DNA of 64,000 nucleotides. Origin: Terriglobus sp. RCC_193. Lineage in GTDB: Bacteria > Acidobacteriota > Terriglobia > Terriglobales > Acidobacteriaceae. The notes under the pieces are model-generated. The model had not been told where the DNA came from. It did no database searches and worked only from the letters and a program-made list of their open reading frames with translations. The DNA is taken from NCBI RefSeq assembly GCF_041355105.1, contig NZ_JBFUPK010000001.1, positions 124,001 through 188,000 of the forward strand, written 5' to 3'. A program made the translations under genes and the position numbers. This document shows positions 42,617 through 52,964 of this stretch, piece after piece; positions within the stretch are counted from its first letter, which is position 1; each line of letters starts with the position of its first letter.

Positions 42617-43861
42617 ATGCCCGAAATTACCCGCCGGAAGGCCGTCACCGTCAAGATTGGCAACGTTCGCGTCGGCTCCGATGCTCCGGTAGTCGTGCAG
42701 TCGATGACGAACACCGACACCGCCGACATCGAAAGTTCTATTCAGCAGATTGCCGCTCTCGCACGTGCTGGCAGCGAGATGGTACGCGTTACTGTCAACA
42801 ACGATGATGCCGCGAAGGCCCTGCCGTACATCGTGGAAGGTATCCGCAAGAAGGGATGGGAGACACCCATCATCGGCGACTTCCACTACAACGGCCATCA
42901 GCTGCTCGCAAAGTATCCTGACTGTGCACAGGCGCTCGCCAAGTACCGTATCAATCCCGGCAACTGCTCCATCGGTCGCAAGGACGACGACAATTTTCGC
43001 ACCATGATTGAAGTTGCCGTAAAGCATCAGAAGCCCGTCCGCATTGGCGTGAACTGGGGATCGCTGGACCAGGCGCTGCTGACAAAGATGATGGATGAGA
43101 ACAACCAGTTGGCTAATCCTCTGCCTGCGCGTGAGGTCATGCTGGAGACAATGGTGCGCTCCGCGCTGGACAACGCTGCAGCGGCGGAACGTTACGGCCT
43201 TCGTCGTGATCAGATCGTCCTCTCGGCCAAGGTCAGCGGCGTTTGCGACCTGATTGATGTCTATAGCGAACTCGCCTCACGCACGGACCATGCACTGCAC
43301 CTCGGCCTCACGGAAGCCGGCATGGGCATGAAGGGGACGGTGGCTTCTACTGCTGGCCTCGCGCCGCTGCTGCTGAAGGGCATTGGCGATACCATCCGCG
43401 TGTCGCTTACGCCGACGCCGGGCGGCGACCGCAGTGAGGAAGTGCGTTGTGCGCAACAGATCCTGCAGGCACTCTCTATCCGCAGCTTCGCACCGCAGGT
43501 CACAAGCTGTCCCGGTTGTGGTCGCACTACGTCGACGTACTTCCAGATGCTGGCGGAGCAGGTGCAGAACTACATCACGTCGTCGATGCCCGACTGGAAG
43601 GTTAACTACCCCGGCGTCGAAGAGATGAAGCTGGCCGTCATGGGCTGCATCGTGAACGGACCGGGCGAGTCCAAACATGCCAACATCGGCATCTCGCTGC
43701 CGGGTACGTTCGAGGAGCCGAAGGCGCCCGTCTACATTGACGGTAAGCTGGCCATGACTCTCAAGGGCGACCACATTGTGGATGAGTTCAAGGTCATCCT
43801 GGATGACTATGTGAAGAGCCACTACGGCAAAGCGCAGGTGGAAGAGCTGGTCTCCGCGTAG
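42617..43861 (+). CDS. ispG: (E)-4-hydroxy-3-methylbut-2-enyl-diphosphate synthase
   Basis: This 414-residue IspG converts MEcPP to HMBPP in the MEP isoprenoid pathway. It begins [20 protein letters not shown], with the TIM-barrel segment [17 protein letters not shown]. The [4Fe-4S] ligands are in TSCPGCGR (Cys 298, 301) and [15 protein letters not shown] (Cys 344, Glu 351). ATG 42617 has GAGG 7 bp upstream; the frame opens slightly earlier at 42590. It is a single gene between a tRNA and a strong bidirectional hairpin. Confidence 0.96.
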   Translation: MPEITRRKAVTVKIGNVRVGSDAPVVVQSMTNTDTADIESSIQQIAALARAGSEMVRVTVNNDDAAKALPYIVEGIRKKGWETPIIGDFHYNGHQLLAKYPDCAQALAKYRINPGNCSIGRKDDDNFRTMIEVAVKHQKPVRIGVNWGSLDQALLTKMMDENNQLANPLPAREVMLETMVRSALDNAAAAERYGLRRDQIVLSAKVSGVCDLIDVYSELASRTDHALHLGLTEAGMGMKGTVASTAGLAPLLLKGIGDTIRVSLTPTPGGDRSEEVRCAQQILQALSIRSFAPQVTSCPGCGRTTSTYFQMLAEQVQNYITSSMPDWKVNYPGVEEMKLAVMGCIVNGPGESKHANIGISLPGTFEEPKAPVYIDGKLAMTLKGDHIVDEFKVILDDYVKSHYGKAQVEELVSA

Positions 43862-43882
43862 TTCACTTACCTGCATATACAC

Positions 43883-43911
43883 AAAGGCGCATGCTCTCTG
43901 CATGCGCCTTT
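43883..43911. terminator. Bidirectional terminator after ispG
   Basis: A perfect 12-bp stem AAAGGCGCATGC / GCATGCGCCTTT with 5-nt loop TCTCT lies between the convergent ispG and flavin oxidoreductase genes. Confidence 0.85.
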
Positions 43912-43927
43912 GCCGTTGGTGCAGGCG

Positions 43928-44932
43928 CTATGAAGGCAGCGTGATCTCCTTCGCTACGTCTGCGAGTATCTCGTAGGAGCGGAGACGGTCTGCCTGCTCA
44001 TAGGTGTCCGTTACTGCGAAGACCTCGTCCACTCCAAGCCAGTCCACCGTGCGCTGTAGCCGTGTCTTCACGCCTTCGCGATCACCTACAACGGCAAGTG
44101 CAAGCCGCGCTGCGACGGCGTCGGCTTCGCTGGAGTTCCATAGGCCTTCCATGGAGTCCACCGGGGGGCGTACCTCGATGGGCTGGTTGCGTATCAGGGA
44201 TAGGAAGCGTTGCTGCGGTGTGGTGAATAGCCGCTTGGCATGTGCTTCGGTGTCGGCGGCGATCACGGGGAGGCCGACCATGGCGTATGGCTTGTCCAGC
44301 ACGTCCGATGGTGTGAAGTGGCGGCGGTAGAGTTCCATGGCCGGTTCCACATACTGCGGTGCGAAGTGTGCCGCGAAGGCGAAGGGCAGACCCAGATGGC
44401 CTGCAAGCTGGGCGGAGTAGCCGCTGCTGCCTAGCAGGGTGATGGGTACGTGGGTGCCTTCGCCGGGGACGGCGTGGACGATCTGGCCGGGCTTGGGGTC
44501 GCCGAGATACTGACGCAGTTCCGCTACCAGGTCGGGGAAGTCGTCGCCGCTGCTGGTGCGGCGGAGGGCGCGCATGGTGGGCATGTCCGAACCAGGTGCG
44601 CGGCCCAGTCCCAGGTCGATGCGGTTGGGATACATGGATGCCAGCGTGCCGAACTGCTCGGCGACTACTAATGGCGCGTGGTTGGGCAGCATGATGCCGC
44701 CGCTGCCAACGCGGATGGCGGATGTCTTATCCGCTACATGACCGATGAGGATGGCGGTTGCCGAACAGGCGAGGCCGCGGATGCTGTGGTGTTCTGCCAA
44801 CCAGAAGCGCTTGTAGCCGAGACGCTCTACGTGCTGCGCCGTTTCCACGCTGCGGGCGATGGCGTTGCCCGTGGATTCGTCGGGACGCATACCAACCAGA
44901 TCGAGTACAGAAACCTGTAATTGCCTGCTCAT
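43928..44932 (-). CDS. LLM-class flavin-dependent oxidoreductase (luciferase-like)
   Basis: This 334-residue protein begins [20 protein letters not shown]. It has the bacterial luciferase-like barrel segments [60 protein letters not shown] and [18 protein letters not shown], typical of the YhbW/alkanal-monooxygenase-like group. FMNH2 or F420 could be the cofactor; substrate unknown. I use ATG 44932, since the 66 residues upstream in the same frame are not family-like. It is divergent from the hydroxyacid dehydrogenase. Confidence 0.88.
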   Translation of the reverse strand: MSRQLQVSVLDLVGMRPDESTGNAIARSVETAQHVERLGYKRFWLAEHHSIRGLACSATAILIGHVADKTSAIRVGSGGIMLPNHAPLVVAEQFGTLASMYPNRIDLGLGRAPGSDMPTMRALRRTSSGDDFPDLVAELRQYLGDPKPGQIVHAVPGEGTHVPITLLGSSGYSAQLAGHLGLPFAFAAHFAPQYVEPAMELYRRHFTPSDVLDKPYAMVGLPVIAADTEAHAKRLFTTPQQRFLSLIRNQPIEVRPPVDSMEGLWNSSEADAVAARLALAVVGDREGVKTRLQRTVDWLGVDEVFAVTDTYEQADRLRSYEILADVAKEITLPS

Positions 44933-44997
44933 GGATATTGGATGATGCTTCGATGGACATCGAACCATAGCCTGGAATGCGGCGATAATGGAGCGAT

Positions 44998-45960
44998 ATG
45001 ACACGCGCCAAAGCCTTTCTGAGCCGACCTTTGCCTGCAACCGTGGAAGCTGCCATTGCGACCCACTTCGATGTCGTTCGCGCGGATGGTGATCGAATTC
45101 TTCCGGCTGCGGAAGTGGTGGAGGGGGCACAGGGTTGCCGGGCGGTGTTTGTGTCGGCCATGCAGCCGATGGGGCGTGAGGTGATCGCGGCGCTGCAGCC
45201 GGAGCTGAAGGCTATTGGCACGGTGTCCGTGGGGTATAACCATGTGGACCTGGATGCCTGCCGGGAGTATGGCGTGAGCGTCTTCTACTCACCGGGTGTG
45301 CTGTCCGATGCGTGCGCCGATCTGGCTGTGATGCTGGTCCTGAACGCCGCGCGTCGCGGACATGAGGCTGAGGCGCTGGTGCGCAGCGGCACATGGCAGG
45401 GTTATAGCAATGTGCAGTTGCTGGGGATCGGGTTGACCGGTCGTCGTGCGGGCATCCTTGGTATGGGCCGCATCGGACAGGCGATTGCTGCGCGTCTGCG
45501 GGGTTTTGGCACGGAGATTCACTACCACAATCGTCGTCAACTCTCCGCTGCGGAGGAGTTGGGTGCGACTTACCATGCGACGGCGGAAGAGCTGTTGCGT
45601 GTGAGTGACTTCCTGGTGTTGTGCGCGCCGGGAACGCCGGAGCTGCACCGCTTCCTGAACCGTGAGCGCATTGCTCTGCTGCCGGAGAACGCTGTGGTGG
45701 TGAATGTGTCTCGCGGCGATACGGTCGATGACGATGCGTTGATTGAGGCGTTGCGGTCAAAGCGTGTGTTTGCGGCGGGGCTGGATGTGTATGCGAATGA
45801 GCCTGCGCTTGATCCGCGGTATATCGAGTTGGAGAATGTGTTCCTGACGCCGCATATTGCCAGCGCTACGACGGATACTCGTCATGCGATGGGGATGCTG
45901 GTGCTGAACGGCATCCTGGCGCATGATGCAGGGGAAATGCCTGAAAATCAGCTTTGCTAG
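44998..45960 (+). CDS. D-isomer-specific 2-hydroxyacid dehydrogenase (glyoxylate/hydroxypyruvate reductase type)
   Basis: This 320-residue NAD(P)-dependent enzyme has the nucleotide-binding motif [20 protein letters not shown]. The catalytic Arg is in [20 protein letters not shown], then Glu in [15 protein letters not shown] and His in [15 protein letters not shown]. The N-terminal [20 protein letters not shown] is the substrate-domain signature. It most resembles glyoxylate or D-glycerate reductases. It starts 65 bp from the divergent flavin oxidoreductase and is followed by a long repeat region. Confidence 0.9.
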   Translation: MTRAKAFLSRPLPATVEAAIATHFDVVRADGDRILPAAEVVEGAQGCRAVFVSAMQPMGREVIAALQPELKAIGTVSVGYNHVDLDACREYGVSVFYSPGVLSDACADLAVMLVLNAARRGHEAEALVRSGTWQGYSNVQLLGIGLTGRRAGILGMGRIGQAIAARLRGFGTEIHYHNRRQLSAAEELGATYHATAEELLRVSDFLVLCAPGTPELHRFLNRERIALLPENAVVVNVSRGDTVDDDALIEALRSKRVFAAGLDVYANEPALDPRYIELENVFLTPHIASATTDTRHAMGMLVLNGILAHDAGEMPENQLC

Positions 45961-46240
45961 TGGGGTACCCCTCCACCCTGTTTTGTAGAATCGTCTTTCT
46001 AAAGCCTTTAGCTGTTAGCTTTTGGCTCTTAGCTTGTCCCTTTTTCTATTTTAGTGGTTTGGGGGAAATAACCTGCCAACTCTATTTCTTTTGGTTTGTT
46101 GGGGTTGGGTGGGTTAGGGGCTTGACAGCACTTCGTGCCGTTCTCGAAGTCTTCGACGTTTGGCCAGCCATGGTCGTTCCGTGGGCGCGCGGGGTTTGTC
46201 TCATGCTCCTGTTTATCTTTTTGGCCGCGCGGTTTTCTTG
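45961..46240. other. Gene-free stretch with no clear feature
   Basis: A GT-rich stretch after the dehydrogenase. It holds the short direct repeat TTAGCTGTTAGCTTTTGGCT and a run of Leu/Val-coding triplets that gives a false hydrophobic frame. No ribosome site, homology or RNA fold supports a gene. The modular repeats begin at about 46258. Confidence 0.6.
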
Positions 46241-46257
46241 ATTTGTGAGTCTCTTTA

Positions 46258-46830
46258 CGGCAGGGCTGAAGCCCTGCCCTTCCGAAAGAAGACGCGCTTT
46301 GCGCGATGGAGCTTCGCTGGGAGAGGAACTTCGTTCGTTTGAGCTTCGCTTTTGCGAAGCTGGTTTGGGTTTGTGACTGGAAGGATTTGAATGCGTAGGT
46401 TGCGAGAAGATGCGTTGGGATTCTTCGCTTTGCTCAGAATGACGGTCGTTGACCGTACGAGCTTTGTTGGGATGGTCTTTGATCGTTGGAGCTTCGTAGT
46501 GCTCAGGATGACGGTCTTCGGCCGTTGGAGCTTTGCTGGACGCACTTTGTGCGTTGGATCGCTCCTTTGGAGCGATGCCCAGGTTAACTTCGCGAACCTG
46601 GGGCACCCGGTTTTTTGGCTGCTGGTTTGTTTTGGGCTTCCTGATGCGTTGTAGAGAGTTGAGAGGAATGCAGGTCCTTCAGCTGCGCTTCGCTTCGTTC
46701 AGGATGACGGTCTGCGACCGTATGAGCTTCGCTTTTGCGAAGCTGGTTTGGGTGGTGGCTGGAAGCTTGTGGCGGTCTTGGCAGGATTAGGGTTCGTCGG
46801 GATTCTTCGCTTTGCTCAGAATGACGGTAT
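46258..46830. repeat. Mosaic of hairpin-forming intergenic repeats, array 1
   Basis: This gene-free stretch is built of short palindromic modules shared with the arrays near 53 and 54.7 kb. Examples: GGCAGGGC-TGAA-GCCCTGCC (46259-46278) and GCTTCGC-TTTT-GCGAAGC (46343-46360). A 75-bp three-hairpin unit lies at 46539-46613, and a GCAGGTCCTTC...CAGGATGACG unit begins near 46669. Loops are mostly TTT, TTC or TTTT. Modules recur in similar but not identical order. No protein-coding content is convincing in any frame. Confidence 0.85.
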
Positions 46831-46863
46831 TTGACCGTTTGGAGTTCGCCTGATGCGAGGGGT

Positions 46864-47847
46864 TCAGCTTTTCTTCAGGCGGGCGGCCAGGTCGGTCGCG
46901 GCGGATTGCCAGTCGGGGAAGCGGAATTGGAAGCCGTGTTTCAGCAGGAGTGCGGGAGATACCCAGCGGCTTTTGAAGACGAGTTCCGGTTCTGTGCGGA
47001 TGGCCCAGAGTGCGGGGCGCATGAGGAACTCTGGGGCCGGGAGACCGATGGGCATGTGCCATGCTCGGCGCAGCGTGCGCATGAAGCGGCGATTGATGGG
47101 AGCTTCCGGCGCAGCCAGATTGATGATGCCGCCGGTTTCTTCTGTTATCTCCGGGCGCGTCAGGAGAAGATTGATGGCGCGTATGAAGTCGAGTTCATGC
47201 ATCCAGGAGACGTGTTGTTCCCCTGAGCCCTGCGTTCCACCAAGTCCGAGGCGGGTGATACGCGAGAAGACTGCGAAGACGCTGCCGGGGCTGGGCGACA
47301 TGACGAGCGATGTGCGGAGCGCTACTCGTTGCGTGTGCGGTAGTGTTTCTGCGAAGAGAGCTTCTTCCCACTGCGCGCCGACGTCGACGGAGAATGAATA
47401 GGTTTCAGGGAGTGAGGCGGATTCGCGTTTGCCGCGTTCGAAGGGGCGGTCGCCGAGTTCACCGTCGAACTCGTCCTGCGCATGGTCATGGGCGTCGCGA
47501 TAGATGGTGGCGGTGGATGCGTTGAGCCAGATGCGTGGTGGTGTGGGTGAAGCTGCGATGAGTTTGCCGAGAAGCTGTGTGGGCAGGATGCGTGAGTCGA
47601 GAATTTCGCGGCGGTGCTTGGGCGTGTAGCGTGTGTTGACGATGCGGCCGGATAGGCCGATGACTGCGTCTGCGCGATGCAGTTCGGAGACCCAGGGGCC
47701 TTCCGTGATGCCGTCCCATTGGAGTGTTTGCCAGGGTGCGGGTTCTGGGTTGCGAGAAAGAACTGTGACCTGATGGCCTGCTTCGGTGAGATGGCGAGCC
47801 AGAACGCGACCGACTTGTCCGCTGCCGCCAGGGATAAGAATGCGCAT
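46864..47847 (-). CDS. TIGR01777 family SDR-like epimerase
   Basis: This 327-residue protein has the nucleotide-binding start MRILIPGGSGQVGRVLARHL, then DAVIGLSGRIVNTRYTPKHR and RIWLNASTATIYRDAHD. The family's EEALF...R.ALRTSLV segment follows, and a C-terminal DUF1731-like region (LPAPEFLMRPALWAIRTEPE; SRWVSPALLLKHGFQFRFPD). The family (E. coli YfcH) binds NADP but its substrate is unknown. It follows repeat array 1 and is followed on the same strand by the intergenic gap to a HAD gene upstream. Confidence 0.88.
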   Translation of the reverse strand: MRILIPGGSGQVGRVLARHLTEAGHQVTVLSRNPEPAPWQTLQWDGITEGPWVSELHRADAVIGLSGRIVNTRYTPKHRREILDSRILPTQLLGKLIAASPTPPRIWLNASTATIYRDAHDHAQDEFDGELGDRPFERGKRESASLPETYSFSVDVGAQWEEALFAETLPHTQRVALRTSLVMSPSPGSVFAVFSRITRLGLGGTQGSGEQHVSWMHELDFIRAINLLLTRPEITEETGGIINLAAPEAPINRRFMRTLRRAWHMPIGLPAPEFLMRPALWAIRTEPELVFKSRWVSPALLLKHGFQFRFPDWQSAATDLAARLKKS

Positions 47848-47900
47848 GTCCTCATCCTATGGGAGAAGCGGTTCCCGTTCAGAGAGTTCGTTAACTTCCT

Positions 47901-48569
47901 TTACGGTCTGTTTGCAATCACGAGTGAAACTGCAAGCCGATCGCCCTGCGGAACAATCGACACCGAGCGGAAGTCCTGTACTAGCAATTCATGCTGCAGT
48001 TGCTCTGCGGGCATTGTTGTCAGCAGTCCTACAACCTGCATTCCCGCGCGAAGCGCTGCGTCGATGCCGGGTCGTGTGTCTTCAAATACCAGGCAGTCTT
48101 TGGGTTGCACGCCTAGTGTTTCCGCGGCTTTTAAGAAGCCTTCTGGATCTGGCTTGCCTTTGCTGATCTCATCCACTGGCACCAGAACCTCTGGTATTGG
48201 TAAGCCCGCAGCGCCTACACGGGCTGTTGCTAATTTTCTCCAGGCGGATGTGACGATTGCCCATGGATGTCCCTGCACTGCATTCACAAACTCCGCCGCG
48301 CCCGGAATGGCGATCACACCCTGCAGATTGGTTTCTTCATGCACTACAAGCTCTGCAATGTCCGCCGCATGATCCTGCCCGGGTAGGAAGTGTTCCATCG
48401 TTGCAGATGCAGGACGCCCATGCGAGAACCTGAGGATGGAATCCAGTTGAAGTCCATAGCGCGATGCCCATTTGGCCCAGCCCTGCTCGACCACTGCTGT
48501 TGAGTCAACGAGTGTGCCATCCATATCGAACAAGACGGCCTTGCACCAGATCGTTACGCGTTGATCCAT
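47901..48569 (-). CDS. HAD-superfamily phosphatase (subfamily IA)
   Basis: This 222-residue hydrolase has the nucleophile motif KAVLFDMDGTLVDST (Asp 15 and 17). A helical cap follows, then motif II in WAIVTSAWRK, motif III Lys in DEISKGKPDPEGFLKAAETL and motif IV in CLVFEDTRPGIDAALRAGM. It resembles small-sugar-phosphate phosphatases such as GPP/YfbT/2-deoxyglucose-6-phosphatase. The exact substrate is unknown. Cytoplasmic, single gene, 53 bp upstream of the TIGR01777 gene on the same strand. Confidence 0.88.
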   Translation of the reverse strand: MDQRVTIWCKAVLFDMDGTLVDSTAVVEQGWAKWASRYGLQLDSILRFSHGRPASATMEHFLPGQDHAADIAELVVHEETNLQGVIAIPGAAEFVNAVQGHPWAIVTSAWRKLATARVGAAGLPIPEVLVPVDEISKGKPDPEGFLKAAETLGVQPKDCLVFEDTRPGIDAALRAGMQVVGLLTTMPAEQLQHELLVQDFRSVSIVPQGDRLAVSLVIANRP

Positions 48570-48654
48570 TCTTTTGCTTTGCTCCTCACACAGAGTCTCC
48601 CAGGGGGAGGCCCTTTATCAGCGTGAGCGATGCGAGCCATTCTGTCCAATAAGT

Positions 48655-48690
48655 CATCGGCAGGCGCCTCGGATGAGACACCTGCCGATG
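48655..48690 (-). terminator. Terminator of the second TonB receptor gene
   Basis: A 12-bp stem with one G-T pair (CATCGGCAGGTG / CGCCTGCCGATG, reverse strand) and a 12-nt loop lies 20 bp downstream of the receptor stop. Confidence 0.65.
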
Positions 48691-48709
48691 TTGATTTATA
48701 GGATCGGAA

Positions 48710-51505
48710 TTAGAAGCTGTAGCGAAGGCCGCCTTCGATGCGTCGACCATTGTCGCCCTGGGTGGCTCGGCCGAAGGTAGGTGAACCTACGACGCTGCCT
48801 ACGTTGGTGACGTTGAGATGGTTCAGCACGTTGGAGCTGCGGATGTTTGCCGTGAGCGATTGCGGATGTTCCGCCTTGGCATTGTGCGTGAGTTTGAAGG
48901 TGCGCTGCAGGTTAGTGTCCAGATAGAAGGTCCAGGGCTGGACGCCTGCGTTGCGGCCGATGGTGGCGCCTGTGCCTGAGGTGCCGAGCAGGCCGTATTG
49001 CGTCTGGTAGGCGCAGTTGGTTGCGATCGTGGCGGAGCAGATGGGCGTGCCGGTGGAGGCGATGAAGGGACGGTCGTTGAAGTTGCCGTCGCCGTTGTTG
49101 TCAAAGCCGGTGGTGAGGTTGAACGGCGTGTCGCCCTGTGAGTTGAGGTTGGCGCTGAGCTGCATGGCGTATGGCAGTTTCGCGGTGGCGTTGCCGAAGA
49201 CTTCCCATAGAGCGTTGCCGGAGCGGCGTGCGTATTCGCCTACGTTCGAGCCGGTGCGCTGCGGCGTGTAGAAGGGACTGTCGTTGGTGTCGTCAATGAC
49301 ATTCACTCGCACACTGCCTGCGGAGAACTGGATGTACTTCAGGCTTTGATTGGAGAGGCCGAGGAAGATGACGTTGCCGTAACCGCGACCGTTCGATTGC
49401 CACTGAAGGATGTTGACGTTCTGCTGCAGAGGACGCGGGCCCAGCGGCTGGCCGTTCAGAGGCGAGTTGATGTTCTGTGTGCGTGTGTAATGCCACAGTT
49501 GCGCGATGTAGTAGTCCGCAGAGATGGACCAGTTTTTACCCATAGTGTGGCTGAAGCCCAGGTTCTGAATGCTGAAGAACAGGTTGGGCAGGTGCGGTTC
49601 CACGTTACGGATGGACTGAAGCGGTGTGGCTCCGGTGAATGGGTTGCAGGTGTCGGGGTTGAAGGTGCCGGAGCAGGTTGGTGAGTAAATGAGGCTGGTG
49701 GTGCGCTGGACACCGTCGTTGTCCAGCAACTGCGCCCAGCTATGTGCAGAGAAGCGGCCGGAGAACATGCCGGCGTGTGCATGCAGTGTCCATTTGGAGT
49801 CTTTGTCCGGCGCCCACGAGAGGCCGAAGCGCGGATTGAAGTTGTTATGCACCATGGGCTTGCTCTGCGTGTAATAACGCAGGCCCCACGCGAAGTGGAG
49901 ACGCGGCGTAACCTTCCAATCGTCCTGGAAGAAGAGGGCGAGGCGGTACTGCGACAGGTTGATGGTGGGGTTGCCGGCGATGTTGGAATACTGCGTGGGC
50001 GAGCCGCCTGCCCAGCCATTGAGCGCGCGCACGTACTGCTCGACGCCGGTGATGGTCTGCGTTTGGCCGGTGGGGTTGTGGTTGGCATCGAGGACGGGTG
50101 CGGTGCCGCCACCGAAGAGCCATGTGCCGTTGAAGTTGGTGGTGTAACGGAAGCGCTCGCGGAGGACCTCAGACTGGATGCCGAATTTGAGGAGATGCTT
50201 GTCGAGGTTGATGATGGCGTCGTCGTCGAACTCGACGTCGACCTCGTGGTCGCGGAAGGCACCATTGGTGTTGCCACCGCCGGTGAATGCGCCGGCGACC
50301 TGAAGCTGGGGCTTGAGGGAGTTCGGGGTCTGGTCCTTGCCGTCAAACTCGAAGCCGAGGCGGGCTTCATGCATGATCTTGGGCGAGATGACGGTCACGT
50401 TGGTGATGTGGAGTGTGTGATCGTACTGCTTGTTGGCGTAGGCGTTTTCAGGGAGCGTGGTGCCGCCCGCGCCCATGTTCTGCTGGTCGTTGTGCCATGC
50501 GTTGAAGCTGACGATGAAGGTGTTCTTGTCGTTAAGTTGCCAGTCGACTTTCGCCATGCCGATCCAGCGGCTTTGTGTGGTGGGTACGTTGGCGAGGACG
50601 GGCGTCAGGTTGCCGGACGCGTCGACGGTGACGGCGTTGATGGCGGCGAAGTTGTCGACGGTGCGGTGCTCCAGGTTGAGAACGAAGTCTGACCCTTTTT
50701 TGCGGATGGGGCCGGTGAGTTCAAAGCCGTAGCGCTGCTTGCCAAGTGCGGCGCGGCTGACGGCGAAGGGATCACGCGCATTCATCCATGCGCTGGAATT
50801 GGTGGCGAAGAGAGCGCCGTGATACGACGGTTGGCCGGGCTTGGTATAGATCTGGACCTGTCCGCCGCCGAAGGGAGGGTTGCGATATTCGGCGGAGAAG
50901 AGATCGGGGTTGACCTTGATGTAGGCGATGGAAGATTTCGGCGGGAGCGTGGAGTTGTTGTCGCCGCTGACGAAGCCGTCGATGGAGATGGTGGTGTTGC
51001 CGGGGGCGCCGCCTGCGGCTGCGGCCATTTGCTGGAGCTGGCGCAGCAGGTCGTCGGGGTCATCCGCGAGGGATTGCAGGCGCTTGCCGGAGATGGTCTG
51101 GCTGGGGCCGGTGGCCGTAGCGGAATTGACTGCGGCGGGATTGTCGTCGTCCGTGTCCGCGACGTCGACGGTGGTTTGTACTTCTTGTGGCTGCAGTGTG
51201 AGGGAGAGTTCGCTGGCGTGAGGGAGTGTGACGGGCATCATCAGGGGGGCGAAGCCGCTGAAGGTGACCTGGAGCGTATGGCGGCCTGCAGGCACGCAGG
51301 CGATATGGAAGCGGCCTGCGGCATCGCCGAGGACGGGGGCGGTGTCGTCAATTTGTACCGACGCCCCGGGGATGATGGCGGCGGTGGAGTCATGCACCAG
51401 GCCGGAAAGCGGCGTGCATTTGGACTGCGCGCCTGCCGCAGCAGAGAGTGCAAGCGCGGGTGTAACCGCCGTAACCAGGGCGAACAAATTCAGTTTCACA
51501 GTCAT
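48710..51505 (-). CDS. TonB-dependent receptor, Oar-like, with carboxypeptidase-regulatory domain
   Basis: This 931-residue outer-membrane protein begins MTVKLNLFALVTAVTPALAL with a signal peptide. A beta-sandwich domain follows (PLSGLVHDSTAAIIPGASVQ, GRFHIACVPAGRHTLQVTFS), then a plug with TISIDGFVSGDNNSTLPPKS. The barrel ends in a terminal Phe (RIEGGLRYSF). This matches the large acidobacterial Oar-like receptors. The neighbour upstream is an MFS transporter, so a small nutrient may be imported in two steps. The start at 51505 is used because GAGAG precedes it; the frame opens earlier at 51550. Confidence 0.88.
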   Translation of the reverse strand: MTVKLNLFALVTAVTPALALSAAAGAQSKCTPLSGLVHDSTAAIIPGASVQIDDTAPVLGDAAGRFHIACVPAGRHTLQVTFSGFAPLMMPVTLPHASELSLTLQPQEVQTTVDVADTDDDNPAAVNSATATGPSQTISGKRLQSLADDPDDLLRQLQQMAAAAGGAPGNTTISIDGFVSGDNNSTLPPKSSIAYIKVNPDLFSAEYRNPPFGGGQVQIYTKPGQPSYHGALFATNSSAWMNARDPFAVSRAALGKQRYGFELTGPIRKKGSDFVLNLEHRTVDNFAAINAVTVDASGNLTPVLANVPTTQSRWIGMAKVDWQLNDKNTFIVSFNAWHNDQQNMGAGGTTLPENAYANKQYDHTLHITNVTVISPKIMHEARLGFEFDGKDQTPNSLKPQLQVAGAFTGGGNTNGAFRDHEVDVEFDDDAIINLDKHLLKFGIQSEVLRERFRYTTNFNGTWLFGGGTAPVLDANHNPTGQTQTITGVEQYVRALNGWAGGSPTQYSNIAGNPTINLSQYRLALFFQDDWKVTPRLHFAWGLRYYTQSKPMVHNNFNPRFGLSWAPDKDSKWTLHAHAGMFSGRFSAHSWAQLLDNDGVQRTTSLIYSPTCSGTFNPDTCNPFTGATPLQSIRNVEPHLPNLFFSIQNLGFSHTMGKNWSISADYYIAQLWHYTRTQNINSPLNGQPLGPRPLQQNVNILQWQSNGRGYGNVIFLGLSNQSLKYIQFSAGSVRVNVIDDTNDSPFYTPQRTGSNVGEYARRSGNALWEVFGNATAKLPYAMQLSANLNSQGDTPFNLTTGFDNNGDGNFNDRPFIASTGTPICSATIATNCAYQTQYGLLGTSGTGATIGRNAGVQPWTFYLDTNLQRTFKLTHNAKAEHPQSLTANIRSSNVLNHLNVTNVGSVVGSPTFGRATQGDNGRRIEGGLRYSF

Positions 51506-51661
51506 TCTCTCGAAAATCGTTGGTCTTACAGGGGGTAACAACCGGCTCACGCGTCCGGCTTCAAAAAGAGATGAAGCGTAGTACGCAAGCGATGTGGGAT
51601 TGGTTCCTGTAGATCAGTACGAAAATGCAGCGGTGAGAGAAGCAGAAATTTTCGTTGTGGA

Positions 51662-52912
51662 TCAGGAATGTTGCGGGATGGGGGATGCTGTGGAGGTGTC
51701 GCGGGGTGCGAAGCGTGCTCCTCCCCATTGCAAAATGGACGACGCGACCAGTGCGATGACGGACACGCCGAGGCCGATGTGCAGATTGCTGTGGTCGCTG
51801 ACGAAGCCGATGATGCGTGGCGATGGCACGTCGCCGAAGAGGTGGATGAGGAAGAGTTGACCCGCAAGGGCGGTGGCGCGGACGCGTGCGCTGACCGAGT
51901 TCACAATGGCCGCGTTGACTGGGCCGCTGCCGAGGAAGAGTGCCAGTTCTGCGATGGCCAGCGATGGCAGCATGAACGACTTTGGTCCGAAGAAGCAGAG
52001 CAGTGCGAACGGGATGCACAGGGCCGGACCGATGGCGCAGACCCAGTAGAGAGCGCGGTGGTCGGTCCTGAGCCATCGCTGCGCCCACCATCCGCCGATG
52101 GCTGTGCCGAGAATGCCGGTTACGGCGGTGATGGCTCCCACGGAGAAGCCCGCCGATGTGGCGGACATACCCGCTTCACGCTGGAGGAAGCTGGGAATCC
52201 ATGCGCTGATGCCGCCGATGGTGAAGGTGGTCATGGCGTAGCCCATCGTGGCGGTGAGGTAGGCGGGGTTTTTCAGCAGGTCGAGGACTGCGGAGGACTT
52301 TTTCTTTTCGCTGCGGGTGTCGGATTCGCCGCGTTCCGGTTCACGCAGAAAGAACAGGATGACAACTGCGATGAGGACACCGGGGATGGCGGAGATGTAA
52401 AACGCCGAGCGCCAGCCGTGATTCTGGCCGACCCATCCGCCGAAGCTGTAGCCAAGCGCCGCGCCGACAGGGATGGCGACGTTGAAGATGGTGAGGGCGC
52501 GGTTGCGTTGCGAGGGCGGGTAGTAGTCGCTGAGAAGCGCTGGGCCGTAGATGCCGAAGCTGGCTTCGCCGATGCCGAGTGCGGCATGGCGGAAGAGCAG
52601 GCCGTCGAAGTTATGCACCATTGCAGTGAAGAGATTGGTGCCGCTCCAGAGCAGAGCGCCGATGACGATGAGGGGCTTGCGGGGGAAGTGGTCGCCCAGC
52701 CAGCCGGTGAGCGGCGCCGCGATGATGTAGGTGAGGAAGAAATACATGGTCAGAGCGCCGATGCGCTCGTCGGAGACGTGGAACTCTGCCTTGATCATCT
52801 CCTGCACGCCGGGCAGGATGTAGCGGTCAATATAGTTGACGAGGTTGAGCGAGGTGAGCAGCACCAACGCGACGGTGGCGGCTTTTGCGTTGGCTTTAGT
52901 CTCTGCGGTCAT
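51662..52912 (-). CDS. MFS transporter (spinster-like)
   Basis: About 416 residues and 12 helices. Helix 1 carries LVLLTSLNLVNYIDRYILPG, followed by LTGWLGDHFPRKPLIVIGAL (the MFS motif A), AALGIGEASFGIYGPALLSD (motif C-like) and SQRNRALTIFNVAIPVGAAL. This pattern fits the spinster-type group. The transported compound is unknown. It lies 156 bp upstream of the TonB receptor on the same strand. A 433-codon open frame on the opposite strand is a composition artefact. Confidence 0.86.
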   Translation of the reverse strand: MTAETKANAKAATVALVLLTSLNLVNYIDRYILPGVQEMIKAEFHVSDERIGALTMYFFLTYIIAAPLTGWLGDHFPRKPLIVIGALLWSGTNLFTAMVHNFDGLLFRHAALGIGEASFGIYGPALLSDYYPPSQRNRALTIFNVAIPVGAALGYSFGGWVGQNHGWRSAFYISAIPGVLIAVVILFFLREPERGESDTRSEKKKSSAVLDLLKNPAYLTATMGYAMTTFTIGGISAWIPSFLQREAGMSATSAGFSVGAITAVTGILGTAIGGWWAQRWLRTDHRALYWVCAIGPALCIPFALLCFFGPKSFMLPSLAIAELALFLGSGPVNAAIVNSVSARVRATALAGQLFLIHLFGDVPSPRIIGFVSDHSNLHIGLGVSVIALVASSILQWGGARFAPRDTSTASPIPQHS

Positions 52913-52964
52913 CGCGACGAGGATAGCAGGTTTTATTGGCCTGCCGGGTTGCATTCCCTCAGCG

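Noticed and set aside
45954-46241. Hydrophobic 95-codon frame after the hydroxyacid dehydrogenase
   Set aside because: The hydrophobicity comes from GT-rich simple sequence; no ribosome site and no recognisable helix pattern of a known small protein.
49742-50692. 316-codon plus-strand frame opposite the TonB receptor
   Set aside because: Val/Glu/Gly/Asp-rich antisense product of a GC-biased gene; no start signal or homology.
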